A program made the position numbers and the translations under genes. This document shows positions 36,540-47,479 of a DNA stretch of 64,000 bases, in pieces; the stretch's first letter is position 1, and each line of letters starts with the position of its first letter. The notes beneath the pieces are model-generated. The model was not told where the DNA came from. It saw nothing but the letters and a program-made list of their open reading frames with translations, and searched no databases. The DNA comes from Agrypnia vestita (lineage: Eukaryota; Arthropoda; Insecta; Trichoptera; Phryganeidae), in NCBI GenBank assembly GCA_016648135.1, contig JADDOH010000326.1:62001-126000 (forward strand), in the 5' to 3' direction.

Positions 36540-36945
36540 ACCGTTTATAATTGATGAACAACATGGATTCAGGAAAGGCCGCTCGGTCGAGACAAATGTG
36601 ATTTTCAAAAATTATGTCACAGAAGATCTGGATGTGGGACATCAGGTAGACTGTTCATATAACTTTGCCAACTGTGATGTCTTATTGAAAAGGTTGTATG
36701 AGATTGGTTTCTCGGATGGTATGCTAAAATTAATGGCGAGCTACCTCCAAAATAGGAACCAACACGTCTCCTATGGTCAATTCGCATCAAAGTGCTTCTC
36801 TAACTCTACTCTCGGGTGTCCCACAAGGATCTAACCTGGGTCCATTGTTATTTTCGATTTTTATTAATAATATAAAAAATGTAATTTTAAACTCGCGCAT
36901 TCTGTTATTTGCGGATGACTTATATATATATATATATATATATCC
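36540..36945 (+). mobile_element. LINE reverse-transcriptase fragment (Jockey-like)
   Basis: The plus strand encodes HGFRKGRSVETN, then LKRLYEIGFSDGMLKLMASY, then LGCPTRI/SGVPQGSNLGPLLFSIFINN in shifted frames and LLFADDLYIY with the catalytic ADD. It breaks off into a TA microsatellite at 36926-36943. Only the fingers and palm remain. Confidence 0.75.
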
Positions 36946-37289
36946 TGTAACCTATTGGGCGTCCATCATGGACGAAATTGCATATAATGTGGCGTCCACC
37001 TGCTTACGACGTCCGTATATCGGACGTCAGATGGGAGAGTGTTCGCAATGGGCGCGGATTGTCTTTCTGATGCCATAAATGTAAAAAAAAAAAAAAAAAA
37101 TTGGACGTCAATTCGCTCCCAGTTTGGCTATTCTCAGTATATCTGTAGTTCTGCAAATTTTCGTTACAAAAAATAGCAGCGCTGTCGGCATTATTCCGAA
37201 CATTCATTGCTAGCCGTGTGCGACGTCCAACTGCGCGTCGCGCGAAAGTTTGAAATGCGACGTTGCCACTTGCTGGATGCTTTGACTTC

Positions 37290-37560
37290 ATTTAATTTTT
37301 ATATTCACGATTTATGAGAACTCGTACGCATTCACTTGAATGAAGAAGTGGAGTCCGCTTTTGTACTCCATTTAATTCGTGGCGTCTGATTATTTGACGC
37401 AAAAACTTTGGATCGATTTTTAACCCTTTTCTCGTGATCCAAACGAGCTGAAATTTTGCACGCAGACTCGTGGGGACGTTCAAGAAGATCTATCAAATTT
37501 TCGTTAAAAAAATTTAATGATTATAGTATAATTTTGGATTTTTAGATATTTTAATAGTTT
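37290..37560. repeat. Dispersed repeat, copy A (see 53255)
   Basis: Shares long words in direct order with 53255-53450: AAGAAGATCTATCAAATTTT, CGTTAAAAAAATT and TATAGTATAATTTTGGATTT. It belongs to an unidentified family, and a 5'-to-3' series of matching blocks shows it is more than chance AT-richness. Confidence 0.65.
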
Positions 37561-37639
37561 TTTAACATTGGAATCATTACATAAATGTTTGATTACTACC
37601 GTCGGCGGCGGCCCGATAACGTTGCGGAATATTTTCTAA

Positions 37640-37765
37640 ATTTGCATTACTGTATATAATTATATTTATTATTCATTATATTAATTACTATGTATAATTA
37701 TATTAATTAATTATATTAATTACGATATATAATTATATTAATTACTATATATAATTACTATAGTA
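37640..37765. repeat. AT-rich tandem repeat, ~22-bp unit
   Basis: About five imperfect units of ATATATAATTATATTAATTA lie in tandem, with single-base changes (for example ATGTATAATT). It is simple-sequence DNA in a region without genes. Confidence 0.7.
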
Positions 37766-38861
37766 TAATAGGTACTTCACTATGAATTTCAAAAATTTAT
37801 GACAATTGGTTAACAGAGATAGAGAATTTTGACATAGATATTTGTCTAGACATGTTTCATTTTCAGTCAATCAATTATTTAATTACATGATGGTAAACTT
37901 AATTTACAAAGAAAGGGAGTAAAATAAAAACATGGTTTTTATGGGTTACTTTTTTTAAGCTAAATATCTAAAAAAATAATCAGAAGTTTAAAATTGAAAT
38001 AAAATAAAATTAATCCCAGGACTTGAAGATAAGATTGCAGCATTATTTTATTAAATGTTTTAGTCGATCGGTATCTACTTATATCTATAGTCGATATGAA
38101 TTAAGGTGTAATTGAGTACTTAACAGGTGAATGATTTTTATTATGAAGGGCTAATTGCCATGTTACCTTTGATACATGTATAGTAAAAGTCCGTTAATTA
38201 AAACAACGATATTTCGTGCTTTGTATTTATTGCCGATTTTGAGGATCCAAAAATAACTTTTCCCTATAAATTCTACCTTTAATTCTAAAATACGTGAAAT
38301 GCGTACATCGTATCAATTATTGACGTATTATATATGTATAGTATATAGACACGTTATTCCCATACTAGCCGGCTTTCATATTTATGTAGCAAATATTCCA
38401 TTGAAGTATACAACAAATCACATAATCACGTAAAAATCAGGTAATTTGAAGTCACGGTGCCTAAAATAACATACTCATTCTTACAATAGTGTACGATACT
38501 CTGTTCCTTTTTCCCCGGGACTTTTTTTTCGGCGTACACGCAGTGTTTGTGAAATAAGTGTGTTGTAAATATAATTTAGCAACTATTTCAAAACACGAAT
38601 CTTCACTACATTCCTGGCTTTGTAGATGGGTAAGTATACACTAGGAAATGCAATCTCGCGAAATCAATAATATCAATCTCGCATACAATCAATTAAATTT
38701 TAATAATTATTTTAATTTCAAAAGTTATAAAATGGTACCTACTTGCTTTTTGCTATACTTACTTGTTGTTAAAGATAAATAAAAAGGAAAATAATTTTAA
38801 TATCACTGTATTTCAAAAGGTAATTAAAGTTTTTTAAGAAATAATCAACATAATAAGCAAT
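37766..38861. other. No gene; includes a copy of the 27672-28454 element interior
   Basis: The segment 38330-38580 is the reverse complement of 28140-28380 with modest divergence (CCGGCTTTCATAT, GGTAATTTGAAGTCACGGTG, TACGATACTCTGTTCCTTTT). The rest is AT-rich and without domains. Confidence 0.55.
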
Positions 38862-39078
38862 ACGTATAAAAGAGGGGGCGACCGCGGAAAACGTGGCATG
38901 ACCAGATCAACCAGATACTGGAAGATGGTCCCGTTAGAAGGCTCAACAACCGGCGAGCTTGCATGTGAAGATGTATGAATGTGGCTGAGGCGAGATTTGT
39001 ATGTCAGGACAGAAGAGTATGGCGCTCTATCCTCTCTGCCTACCCCCAGGGGAAACAGCGTGATGGTAAGTAAGTAAG
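38862..39078 (+). mobile_element. RTE-like LINE 3' end with (TAAG)n tail
   Basis: The plus strand reads KRGRPRKTWHDQINQILEDG, then ARFVCQDRRVWRSIL, the C-terminal GRPxxxW and W-rich end of RTE-type ORF2 proteins. A TAAGTAAGTAAGTAA tail follows directly. This is a short, 5'-truncated, stop-containing copy. Confidence 0.75.
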
Positions 39079-39388
39079 TAATCATAATCAACATCAACAA
39101 TGAAGTTACTTTAAAAAATGTTTGACTTTTATGCTTGCTTTTGAAAGTAACTTCGTAAGAAGCACTGATTGCTGCATCATAATCGCGTTTAAAGTTTTTG
39201 TTTTTAAAAGGGTTCAGAAATCTAAACGGGTAGGCCTAGAAACTTGAAATAACATTCGTATGATAGCTGTAAGTTTATTTTATAAATTATTAGAAGACTG
39301 TAAACTAAAAAATCACATCTGTATATCCAAATTAGGCCAAAACGTGTTTTGTCGGAATATTATTTAAAGTAAAATGCGTATGTTGTTA

Positions 39389-39427
39389 TTACAAAACAAT
39401 GTAACCTAGGGTTGCATTGTTTAGTCA
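39389..39427. repeat. Palindromic end motif, 3' side copy
   Basis: TTACAAAACAATGTAACC is followed by TAGGGTTGCATTGTTTAGTC, a diverged version of the palindrome at 42722-42757, centred on CCTAGG. Confidence 0.7.
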
Positions 39428-39860
39428 TGACACAGTTAGTCGATATAATGAAAAAATCATGAAAAATATCGATGAAAGACATGTATTTATGGATTTATTT
39501 TACAAAATAAAACAGAATCTTTAAAATGTAAAATAGCAAATACAAAAAAGCGACAACAATATTTGAAAAACATTATAACGTAATTATAAATTACTGTAGG
39601 TATATGTAAAAAAGGTATTTCTGTGAAATTAATTTAATTATATTTATAATGCAATTTAAATATATATAAAGCAAAATAACAATTTAAAATTTAACACCAA
39701 GTATGCAGGCATTTCTGATCGAATGAGAGAAAGTGTGTTAATTTTTACTTCCAAAAATTTTCAGCAAGAAGAACAGCCGGCGGCGAAACTAATATAAAGG
39801 ATTTAAAAATAACTGAAAACCTTATATCTATAATAGGAATATCAAAAATAAATATATGTA

Positions 39861-42331
39861 CTACATATCAAGATCATCCTGGGGAGTATTATCGTTCACT
39901 TCTAACTTTTCAAAAAATGTACGCCGTGAAATTGGCATTGTCTTTAGAAGGTTCATAATATCCTTCTTCTTTTCCTTTGATATTCCTTGTGGTGTTGACT
40001 GCAGAGGTTGATTCGTAATTGTATTTTCAGAAAAGTTGTTAGATATGGTTTTCTGCATTTCAGTTTGTAAACTTTTGTTGAAAACATTTAGTTTTTCAAA
40101 TTATTCTTGCTCATAATTCGTTTTTACAAAAAGGTTTACTTCACCTCTCCTAAATTCTACGATCTTAAATTTTTGAATATTGTAGTTCCGAGGAAAGGCA
40201 CGTATCATTTCATCTTTAAAAAGTATTACTTCCCGGTGATCAAAACTGTACACTTCTAAATTGCGACGGGATTTTTTAATAATTGATACATAATCCTCAA
40301 AATCGAATAGATCTCCATCTGCATTAAGTTTTTTTGCAATACATGCATGTACACGGTCAGCTGCCATAAATGTATGTCCTGGTTCAAGGTATTCCAGTTT
40401 TATTGATTTAAGTTCCATGTTGCGGTCATTTATTACTCTTAAAAGAGCAGAATATAAGGTTTTGTTTTTGTTTTGCGAATTACAGTTATCCGCGTACAAG
40501 ATAAGTCTATCCAAATCCCGACAATACTTTTTAATGAACAAAATATAAGTAGAGGCTACATTGAAAGCCTTTCGGCCTGATTCACCTTCATGCCAAAGTA
40601 AACAAACTGCAGATTTATTTACTCCTGGTTGGGCAAATGTTTCATTAAACATTACAAGTTTTCTCGAGAAAAAGAAATCTTTTGTTGATAATTTTGGCAA
40701 AGATATCACCTTTTGCATGTCCACTGTATACATAACAGTCTTTTTAATTGGATCACAATTGGATTGCAATTTTTTTGATCTTCAAGCAAATGCTCTCTTG
40801 ATATTTTTTTTATTAAAAATGTGCTGAGGAAATTTTCGACAGATGTCGCAGTTGGTACATTCGGAACAGTTGTGAACATCATGTATATCTTGGTTTGTTT
40901 CCTGCACATCTTGATTTGTTTCCTGTTCAACTTCTCGGAGAGCAGATCTTGCATTTGGATGGGAAACGCTATGTTCTTTGCATTTGGTGCAGATGTCTTG
41001 AACGGGGCATGCTTTTGCTATATTCTTTTTTTTTATAATATTGTAGAATGAAGCCCAACTACATTTATTCTTCCCTTCATTGATGAGTTGCTCAGTTAAC
41101 ATTTCAAAAATAAGGGAAAATGTACAGCCAATGGGCAAATATCGACGATTCGGTGCATGTTTTAGATTATAATGCGATGACATCGGTCTAAAGCTTTCGA
41201 TGAATTCATCTATTTCTTTGACATATTCCTCCGTAAATGCGTGAGGTGGATTATGTTTGCCTCTCAGATCTGGGGCAGCTGATATACTTGCAGATATTGC
41301 ACCAATGCCTTTTTTGAAATTGGCTTTGAGCACAGTTTGAACGACTTGATCGTTTGTATATCCAATCGAATGTAAAAACATGGTCTTGCAGACTTGTATA
41401 CCTAATAAATTCCAAATCAAGGTATTATTTCGTTTAGTGGTTGCAGAATATCTAACTTCCACTTTTTCCTTTAAAACATGACGCGATATGAAATCTCTAC
41501 GTTTCTGCATGTCTAATTTCCAATAAGATTCCCATATTTGTATTCTTTCCGGTTCATTAATTTTTATTGAACATTTTTTCCTGCACGTAGACTTGCAAGG
41601 TGGCAAGAGTGGGTGTTTAGTTTTGTGGTGTTGCTGTTTATCTTTAGGTTTAATTTTAACTGGTTTGGTTATATTTGGTCCAACAAAAGGTATGTTCTCA
41701 GAAATATGTGCATTTGATTGAACAAATTCAGTGGATTCAAGAAGATTCTCAGAAAGTTGTGAGAAAGAAAGATCCTTTTCTGGTAAATTCGGAGCAAAGT
41801 TCAACCACGTCTTGTTGGAAATATCAAGCAAAATACTAGACTGTGTGCTGTTGGTGGGCTGAACATCTATTAATTTGGTTAGGTGTACGCTATCCGTTGG
41901 CGAGGATCTTCAGCATAATCGGTATAAGTTGATTCAAGAAGATTCTCAGAAAGTTGTGAGAAAGAAAGATCCTTTTCAGGCAAATTCGGAGCATAATTCA
42001 ACCACGTCTTGTTAGAAATATCAAGCAAAATTCTAGACTGTGTGCTATTGGAGGGCTGAACATCTAGTAACTTGGTTGGGTGTACGCTGTCTGTTGGCTG
42101 AAGATCTTCTGCATAATCGGAACAAGATGGATGCAATCGTGAATCAATAAGCAATTCACGTCCCTAAAAATATATTTATATTTGAATACATGTATGCAAC
42201 GAAGAAAATCATTTGACGTTAATAAATTAAGTACCTTTAAAATATTGCCTTACCTCATTTGGAGAAATCATATCCTCCGCTTTTTTTAGCCGGGCTAATT
42301 CACATAACAAATGACCACGGCTTTTCGGCAT
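39861..42331 (-). pseudogene. DUF7869-type transposase-like gene, two exons, broken
   Basis: Exon 1 (42331-42254) encodes MPKSRGHLLCELARLKKAED and ends at a good GT donor. Exon 2 starts at 42163 after TTTTTAG. Then come a low-complexity N-terminal part, CKSTCRKKCSIKINEPERIQ (Cys-rich), WNLLGIQVCKTMFLHSIGYT, HAPNRRYLPIGCTFSL, and a CPVQDICTKCKEH zinc-like motif. The last part is CLLWHEGESGRKAFNVAS, LILYADNCNSQNKNKTLYSA and LEYLEPGHTFMAADRVHACI, which match the DUF7869 family. The acidic residues in YADN and AADRVHA suggest an RNase H-like DDE fold (inference). Damage: a 137-bp-class internal duplication with a 1-bp loss, a frameshift near 40785 around a duplicated CCAATT word, and an in-frame TAA at 40103-40101 before a C-terminal tail that runs to 39861. 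Confidence 0.75.
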
Positions 42332-42448
42332 TGCAATATTTTAAATAAGTGTTTATGAGGTATATTTTTTTGTTATGATTTTCGTTTACTACAGTACGGA
42401 CAGGTCATAACCTGCGGCCGCGTGACACAGGAGCGGGGTGCAATGTTA

Positions 42449-42758
42449 TGACAAAACGATGTAACCTTATACATGTGTTACGATAGAACGCTGCAAGCAT
42501 AGGTTGTAGCGTTTAGTCATTTAGGGATAGTATGACAAGGGCTGTAATGTAACGACAAAACACTGCAAGTATGGGTTATGTTGTTTAGTCATAAAAATAC
42601 ATTTTTTTCGCACGATGCATCGAATTTTGAACACTATTAAATACTTAACGGAAAGAAAAAAATAATTTAAAAAATACACATCTATAGGTCTTGACAAATA
42701 GAATTGATTGAGCCGTATTCCGACAAAACGCTGTAACCCGGGTTACAGCGTTTTGTCA
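42449..42758. repeat. Array of palindromic end motifs, 5' side
   Basis: Copies: half-site 42449-42467 (GACAAAACGATGTAACC); 42480-42519 (GATAGAACGCTGCAAGC and TAGGTTGTAGCGTTTAGTC); 42552-42592 (GACAAAACACTGCAAGT and GGGTTATGTTGTTTAGTC); and 42722-42757, a perfect 36-bp palindrome. They lie 118-427 bp upstream of the element's start codon. Confidence 0.75.
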
Positions 42759-44619
42759 TTCGAGGGCAGTGGGAAAGAATTCGGCCGCATTTTGTCGTAC
42801 ACTCACACATATATGCGATATATCGATAGCCCGCACATGCAAATTGCGTCTTTAAGATAAACACCGCTAAAACACAAATCGTTTGAGGATGTCGCGAGTC
42901 TTATTTCATTATTGCAAAAGAAGTCGATTATTATTTCGGATGGACACGTGCAAGTTAGCTCCATTTAAATAATAAATGTGAATATAATTTTGTGGCTCGG
43001 ACTAAAACAAAAGCCTTTTAATCCTGTAGGTCGTATGAAACGTCTTTTATGACTAAATTATACTTTTATCGGCCCTTTTTTATGACTAAATTATACTTTT
43101 ATCCAGTAGCTAAAATTTTAACAGCTCAAGTCTATTTTTAGACCTCATGTTTTAGCGGATGTATAAATACAAGTAGGTACATTCGCAGAGTGATCATCGT
43201 TGCCGAGTGGTTTGCTTGAGATGTAGGTACATATTTATTTCTTTGTGAGTTCAAATTAAAAGGTTTCAAACGTTCAAAGGTTTCAAACGTACGTACGAAG
43301 TATCATTACAGTAACTTATATCGATTACATAAAAAACATTCGTTTCAATAAAAGTTTAATAAAATAACAAAAACCCTGCAAAATATTGGAATGTTTCCCC
43401 ATTAGATTGGAAGATTTTTATTATACTATTTGACTTGTATTAAAGGTAATGAATTTTTCGTATTAGATATAAGTTACTGTAATGATATTCCAACGTTTTG
43501 CAAAAATATTTTTTTTGACTCATAATCATAGCAGGAATCTACCTGTAAAATATTGTGGACCAGTTCTGTTACATTCTATATACCTACATTATCAAATGTG
43601 CGTGATTATAACCCTAATATATATCTAGTCTAGATATATTATATTATCAATGATTATGTTTACTTGCAAATGTAAAATCTACCTCATTAAACGTGCGATA
43701 TCTGATCTGTATATTTGTTTTATTTACCTACATGATACCTGAAAAAACAATAAAAATTTCCAAGTATTTATTACAGTAGGTAGATAAAAAATCCCGATAT
43801 ATTATGTCCACTGTACTCTTTTGTCTTCCTGTCCTTTATGTACCTAGTAAATAATTAGGCACAGCTCATATGTGAGGTTGTCTGTTTGATAATTGATACG
43901 TAAGAGGAGAATGCAGTATTTTATTAGAGATTGAAAGGAAGGTACATTTTGCTGAAGTTAAATGTGTGTAAAAAATAACGAGGAAATCTGCCGATTTCAA
44001 TATTTGTATTTTGGAAATTTGCAGTAGTACCATACTTTATCTAAATTTTAGAATAATAGTTTTTGTGTAAATGTGTAAATTTATATCAAAGTGAAAAAAT
44101 AGTAGTAGAAAAAATAGAACATGCGTGACATATGTTACGATAAGTTTCGTCACAGGTAAAATATTCAAAATTGAAATAAATAAAATATACCTTCAAAGTA
44201 AAAGAAGTTCACTTGACAAAGAATATACTGGGCTTACATCCGGTCAAAACTCGACATTTCAATTCTTAACCTTTTCTTTGAATTTTTATTGAATAAAATA
44301 ACTTTAATTTCTATATTTTGTACAATTTACAGCCATTTCAATTCTTAACCTTTACTTTGAATTTTTATTGAATAAACTAACTTTAGTTTCAGCATAACAA
44401 AAATTGTGTTCCGTTATTTCCTCGACAGCAGTACCACGACCCAAAGTAGAGAAATTCTAGTGAACTCGATGCAACCAGAGATCTCATAGAGTAACGCTCC
44501 CGATTGAGCTCAGGGTGAGAACATTACCCATTCTGCTCCATTCCCTTCTTCCAAATTCTTGCCGCGAGGCTGCCGGAACGTGTCAGTAGAGGTCCGAAGC
44601 TGTAAATCGTCTCGTCGGT
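42759..44619. other. No gene; AT-rich with one palindromic MITE
   Basis: No exon or domain was recognised. The part 44400-44600 is less AT-rich and may be repeat-derived, since it runs into a mariner MITE fragment and a hAT fragment. Confidence 0.45.
43306..43486. repeat. Palindromic MITE, copies also at 24120 and 47400-47510
   Basis: Left arm CATTACAGTAACTTATATCG and right arm AGATATAAGTTACTGTAATG are inverted ends. The left arm is repeated at 24125-24175 and the right arm, with TGACTTGTATTAAAGG ahead of it, at 47436-47490. ACTGTAATG ends resemble TA-targeting MITEs. Confidence 0.65.
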
Positions 44620-44672
44620 GGAATGGTACATGCGCAAACTTCCTCCCACTACGCCGTCAAATTTCAAGATGT
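44620..44672 (+). repeat. Tc1/mariner MITE fragment
   Basis: ACATGCGCAAACTTCCTCCC and CACTACGCCGTCAAATTTC match the right half of the 11768-11910 MITE. The end is cut at GATGTTTGCC, and a hAT fragment follows. Confidence 0.75.
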
Positions 44673-44685
44673 TTGCCCATATCTA

Positions 44686-44938
44686 TACGTATGATATGTT
44701 CGAGAGGGTTCTAACTATCAAAAAAAGTTTAATGTCTACATTAGCGATATATTATCCTGAAACGCCTAATTTGATAAATGAAGACATAGACACGCTCACT
44801 TCTGCTTGTGAATTGCTCTCATATTTTAAAGACGTAACAGAAGAAATGAGCTCAGAAAAAAATATCACGATTTCTGAAATAATATTATTATCAAATGCAC
44901 TAAATGATACGTGCAAGTATTTCGCCCGCTACACGTAC
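44686..44938 (+). pseudogene. hAT transposase fragment
   Basis: The plus strand encodes TYDMFERVLTIKKSLMS, then LTSACELLSYFKDVTEEMSS and EKNITISEIILLSNALNDTC. This is the central helical part of hAT transposases, just after the WNSTYDMLER-type motif and before the C-terminal dimerisation segment. It stops at TAG 44939. The catalytic N-terminal part and the C-terminus are absent. A MITE fragment abuts its left end. Confidence 0.75.
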
Positions 44939-45358
44939 TAGTGACCCGGTAGCGGCATCCCCAGAGAGCATAAAATAATAAATCTTCCTTCGGCATCCCG
45001 CACAAAAAGTGTAATTGGTAAAAGCGGCAACGTCGCGCGTCGCACTGTTTACGAGGAGTTGCGATAGTTAGGAAAATGTAAATAAAATTATGTATATCAT
45101 GGGACGCCCGATAATTGATAATGTGGATTGGAGTCCAAATTGATTACACTACGCTTGTTAATATACGAATATTTGTATATCAATAAAATGTAAAAATTTC
45201 AGAAAAATAAGTTGCAAAGGACTTATAGTATTGCCTTAGTGACTAATATTCGATGTAAAAATAAGTGAAATTTTAGTGGAACTGGTGGACGTCACAATAA
45301 TGCAAAATAAAAGGACGCACAATAGGTAGCGTGATGTATATATATATATATATATGTT

Positions 45359-45740
45359 ATAATGAAGGTTTTCACGGGTGTTAGAAATGTTAGTATTGAT
45401 TTCTTTGGGGGTAACCCGCGTCAAAATCTGGTCCTCAGAAGGACCATTCGTCAACCGACGTTTCGCCTGAATCACAACAGGCATCTTCAGGTTGCTTGTT
45501 AATAAATTTCCGTCACGAGGGGCAGTGCGAACACGTCCGTTCGTATCGGAAGCTTATTACCAAGAAATTACTTGGTAATAAGCTTCCGATACGAACGGAC
45601 GTGTTCGCACGCCCTCGTGACGAAATTATTAACAAGCACTGAAGATGCCTGTTTTATGTTGGATTCAGGCGAAAAACGTCGGTGACGAATGGTCCTTTGA
45701 GGACCAGATTTTGCGCGGGTTACCCCAAAGGAAATCAAAT

Positions 45741-45745
<5 letters not shown>
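45359..45745. repeat. Head-to-head Penelope-type terminal repeats
   Basis: Arms 45359-45568 and 45574-45745 are inverted copies meeting at TTACCAAGAAATTACTTGG. Each has GGTTACCCC next to a CAAAATCTGG-type word, CGACGTTTCGCCTGAATC and CATCTTCAG. The right arm reads CTGAAGATGCC ... GGCGAAAAACGTC, a hammerhead-like core typical of Penelope repeats, slightly damaged. An (AT)n run follows at 45749-45792. Confidence 0.7.
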
Positions 45746-45794
<49 letters not shown>

Positions 45795-45795
<1 letters not shown>

Positions 45796-45960
45796 TAAAT
45801 CGAAGGCTTTCACGGGTACAATATGTGTTAGTTCGAACTACTTTGGGGGTAACCCGCATCAAATTCTGGTCGTCAGGACCAGTCGTCTGCCGACGTTTCG
45901 AACAGATCTCACTGCTCATCTTCAGGGCGCCTTGTCGATGAGCTGCTTCTCCAAAAAGTG
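45795..45960 (-). repeat. Third Penelope-type terminal repeat
   Basis: On the minus strand it reads GGCGCCCTGAAGATGAGCAG, then CTGTTCGAAACGTCGGC, then GGGTTACCCCCAAAGTAG, parallel in layout to the pair just upstream but a different subfamily. It is in the position of a 3' terminal repeat for the element at 45961-46970. Confidence 0.65.
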
Positions 45961-46970
45961 TACAACCATTTGGGTCCGGAGCTCACCGTCAAGTGAAAGT
46001 TTGAGAAATTCTGCGTCAGGTGTTTGTGGAGGAGTGGGTTTCTCCAGCAACGCTGCTAATGAGTTTTGCTCGACTTCTAGTAATCCGTATATTTACTTTA
46101 CTATCGTCATTATACAATGTTGAAAAGGTTGGATTTTCTAATTGCTTAGGTGTTTCCATCGTGATATGCGGTTTATTAGGAATTTGATTATTATTATTGT
46201 AACAAGCTGTCCGTTGACATTTGACAGTTCCATAGAAAAGTGTCACATGCGCAGAACGGCGGGCCGGTATGCCCAGTGGTTGAAATAAGAACTAACATGA
46301 TTAAATAAATAGCGAAGAAATGAAGGGTTCTTACCTGAGTAGAAAAACAAAAGAGAGCTGTTCTTTTGTGTTTGAATAAAAAAATAGTGTAGTATTGCGT
46401 TGCGAGCGATTGTAAAATGTCAGAGATAATGTACAAGCGATAATAAAAGATTTATTTTACGAGTTGTGCCATTTCATTTTCGAGCGAGCCACGCCACGTA
46501 ACATTATTAAGAATGTTACTCCATGTGGTCGGAAGTCAAATGCTATCATCTCTGTTGTTCATTATATTACTATTTCTTTCATTTATTTCAATTGCCTCTC
46601 TGTAGATTTTAAATGTTTCATTATTGAGGCTGGCAACTACTTTTGAATTGTCAAAATCTATTTTATGATTCTCCATTAGAGAATGGTGGACAAGGGAAGA
46701 AGTTAGTTTCCGATTTTTTATATCAACGCGATGTTCAGAGACGCGTGCCAAGATTCTTCGGTTTGACCTACCTATGTAGGTTTTGTTACAGTCACCGCAT
46801 GGTATTTCGTATACCCCGTGCGATTCTAGAGGTATTTTATCCTTCGGACTTCTTAAAAGTGATGAAATTTTATTATTTGTTCTAAAAGCAGTGCGGATAT
46901 TATATTTATTTAATAATCGACTTATTTTATCTGTAGTTCCCTTTAGGAACGTTTTACAAAAAATAAGTCA
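45961..46970 (-). mobile_element. Penelope-like element: GIY-YIG endonuclease and tail
   Basis: Between about 46960 and 46530 the minus strand encodes a second Penelope GIY-YIG module: FLKGTTDKISRLLNKYNI, ISSLLRSPKDKIPLESHGVY, EIPCGDCNKTYIGRSNRRIL, ARVSEHRVDIKNRK, then EAIEINERNSNIMNNRDDSI. The Cys pair, YIG motif and conserved glutamate are present. The frame needs an ATG-less entry, being the 3' part of a longer protein. A further stretch at 46246-46016 leads into the terminal repeat with its hammerhead-like core. About 250 bp between these parts does not fit and may be another insertion. The reverse transcriptase is absent. Confidence 0.8.
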
Positions 46971-47479
46971 GAAATATTGAAAAAAAAATGCAAACTTTGA
47001 TGTCACATATCTCAATAACTATTGATATTAGGTCATAAAAGCTTGAACATTTTCGACTCATAATCAAGGCAGGAGTAGTCCTGCGAGGTTATTAATGTTT
47101 TCCAAATAACCCTGTATATATATATATATATATATTCAATAAATAAGTACAAACTAGTCTGCCTCAGCACAGGAACCCCTAGTGAGGACTAAGAACAATA
47201 ATATCAACAATATCATTATACATACATACTATTATATTAAACGTGTACAAATTGTATCTAAATAGAACCTAATAAAAAAAATAAAAAAATACAATTTAAA
47301 TAAAATGATTGAAATTTCAATTGGATTTTTCGAGAAAAATAAATTCCAACTGGATTTTTTAAATCAAATTCCCTGCAGATATTTCAGATGGATTTTTTAC
47401 CCAATTGGAATTGGAAGGTTTTTATCATTTTATTTGACTTGTATTAAAGGGAATGAATTTTTCATATTCGATTTAAGTT

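Larger units (their letters stand above)
39389..42758 (-). mobile_element. DNA element with DUF7869-type protein and palindromic end repeats
   Basis: The coding pseudogene at 39861-42331 is enclosed by copies of a palindromic motif: one at 39389-39427 downstream of the gene and four (one half-site) at 42449-42758 upstream. The cleanest, 42722-42757, is a perfect 36-bp palindrome with half-site GACAAAACGCTGTAACCC. No such motif was noticed elsewhere in the window. The enclosure suggests end sequences recognised by the encoded protein. True borders and target duplication could not be fixed. Confidence 0.6.

Noticed and set aside
37004..37483. Candidate upstream PIKfyve exon near 37.0-37.5 kb on the minus strand
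   Set aside because: No Cys-rich YQCPS-like motif and no matching phase-2 donor were found. The sequence belongs to a dispersed repeat also seen at 53 kb.
40561..41051. Plus-strand frames across the DUF7869 gene
   Set aside because: They mirror the minus-strand coding sequence, which has clear family motifs. No independent support exists for the plus frames.
45745..45941. Frame rich in alternating Tyr-Ile
   Set aside because: It is a translation of the (AT)n microsatellite and not a protein-coding signal.
46194..46436. Minus-strand frame with many hydrophobic residues, possible membrane protein
   Set aside because: It lies within the Penelope-like element zone and its composition follows AT-rich DNA. 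No start context or splice support was found.
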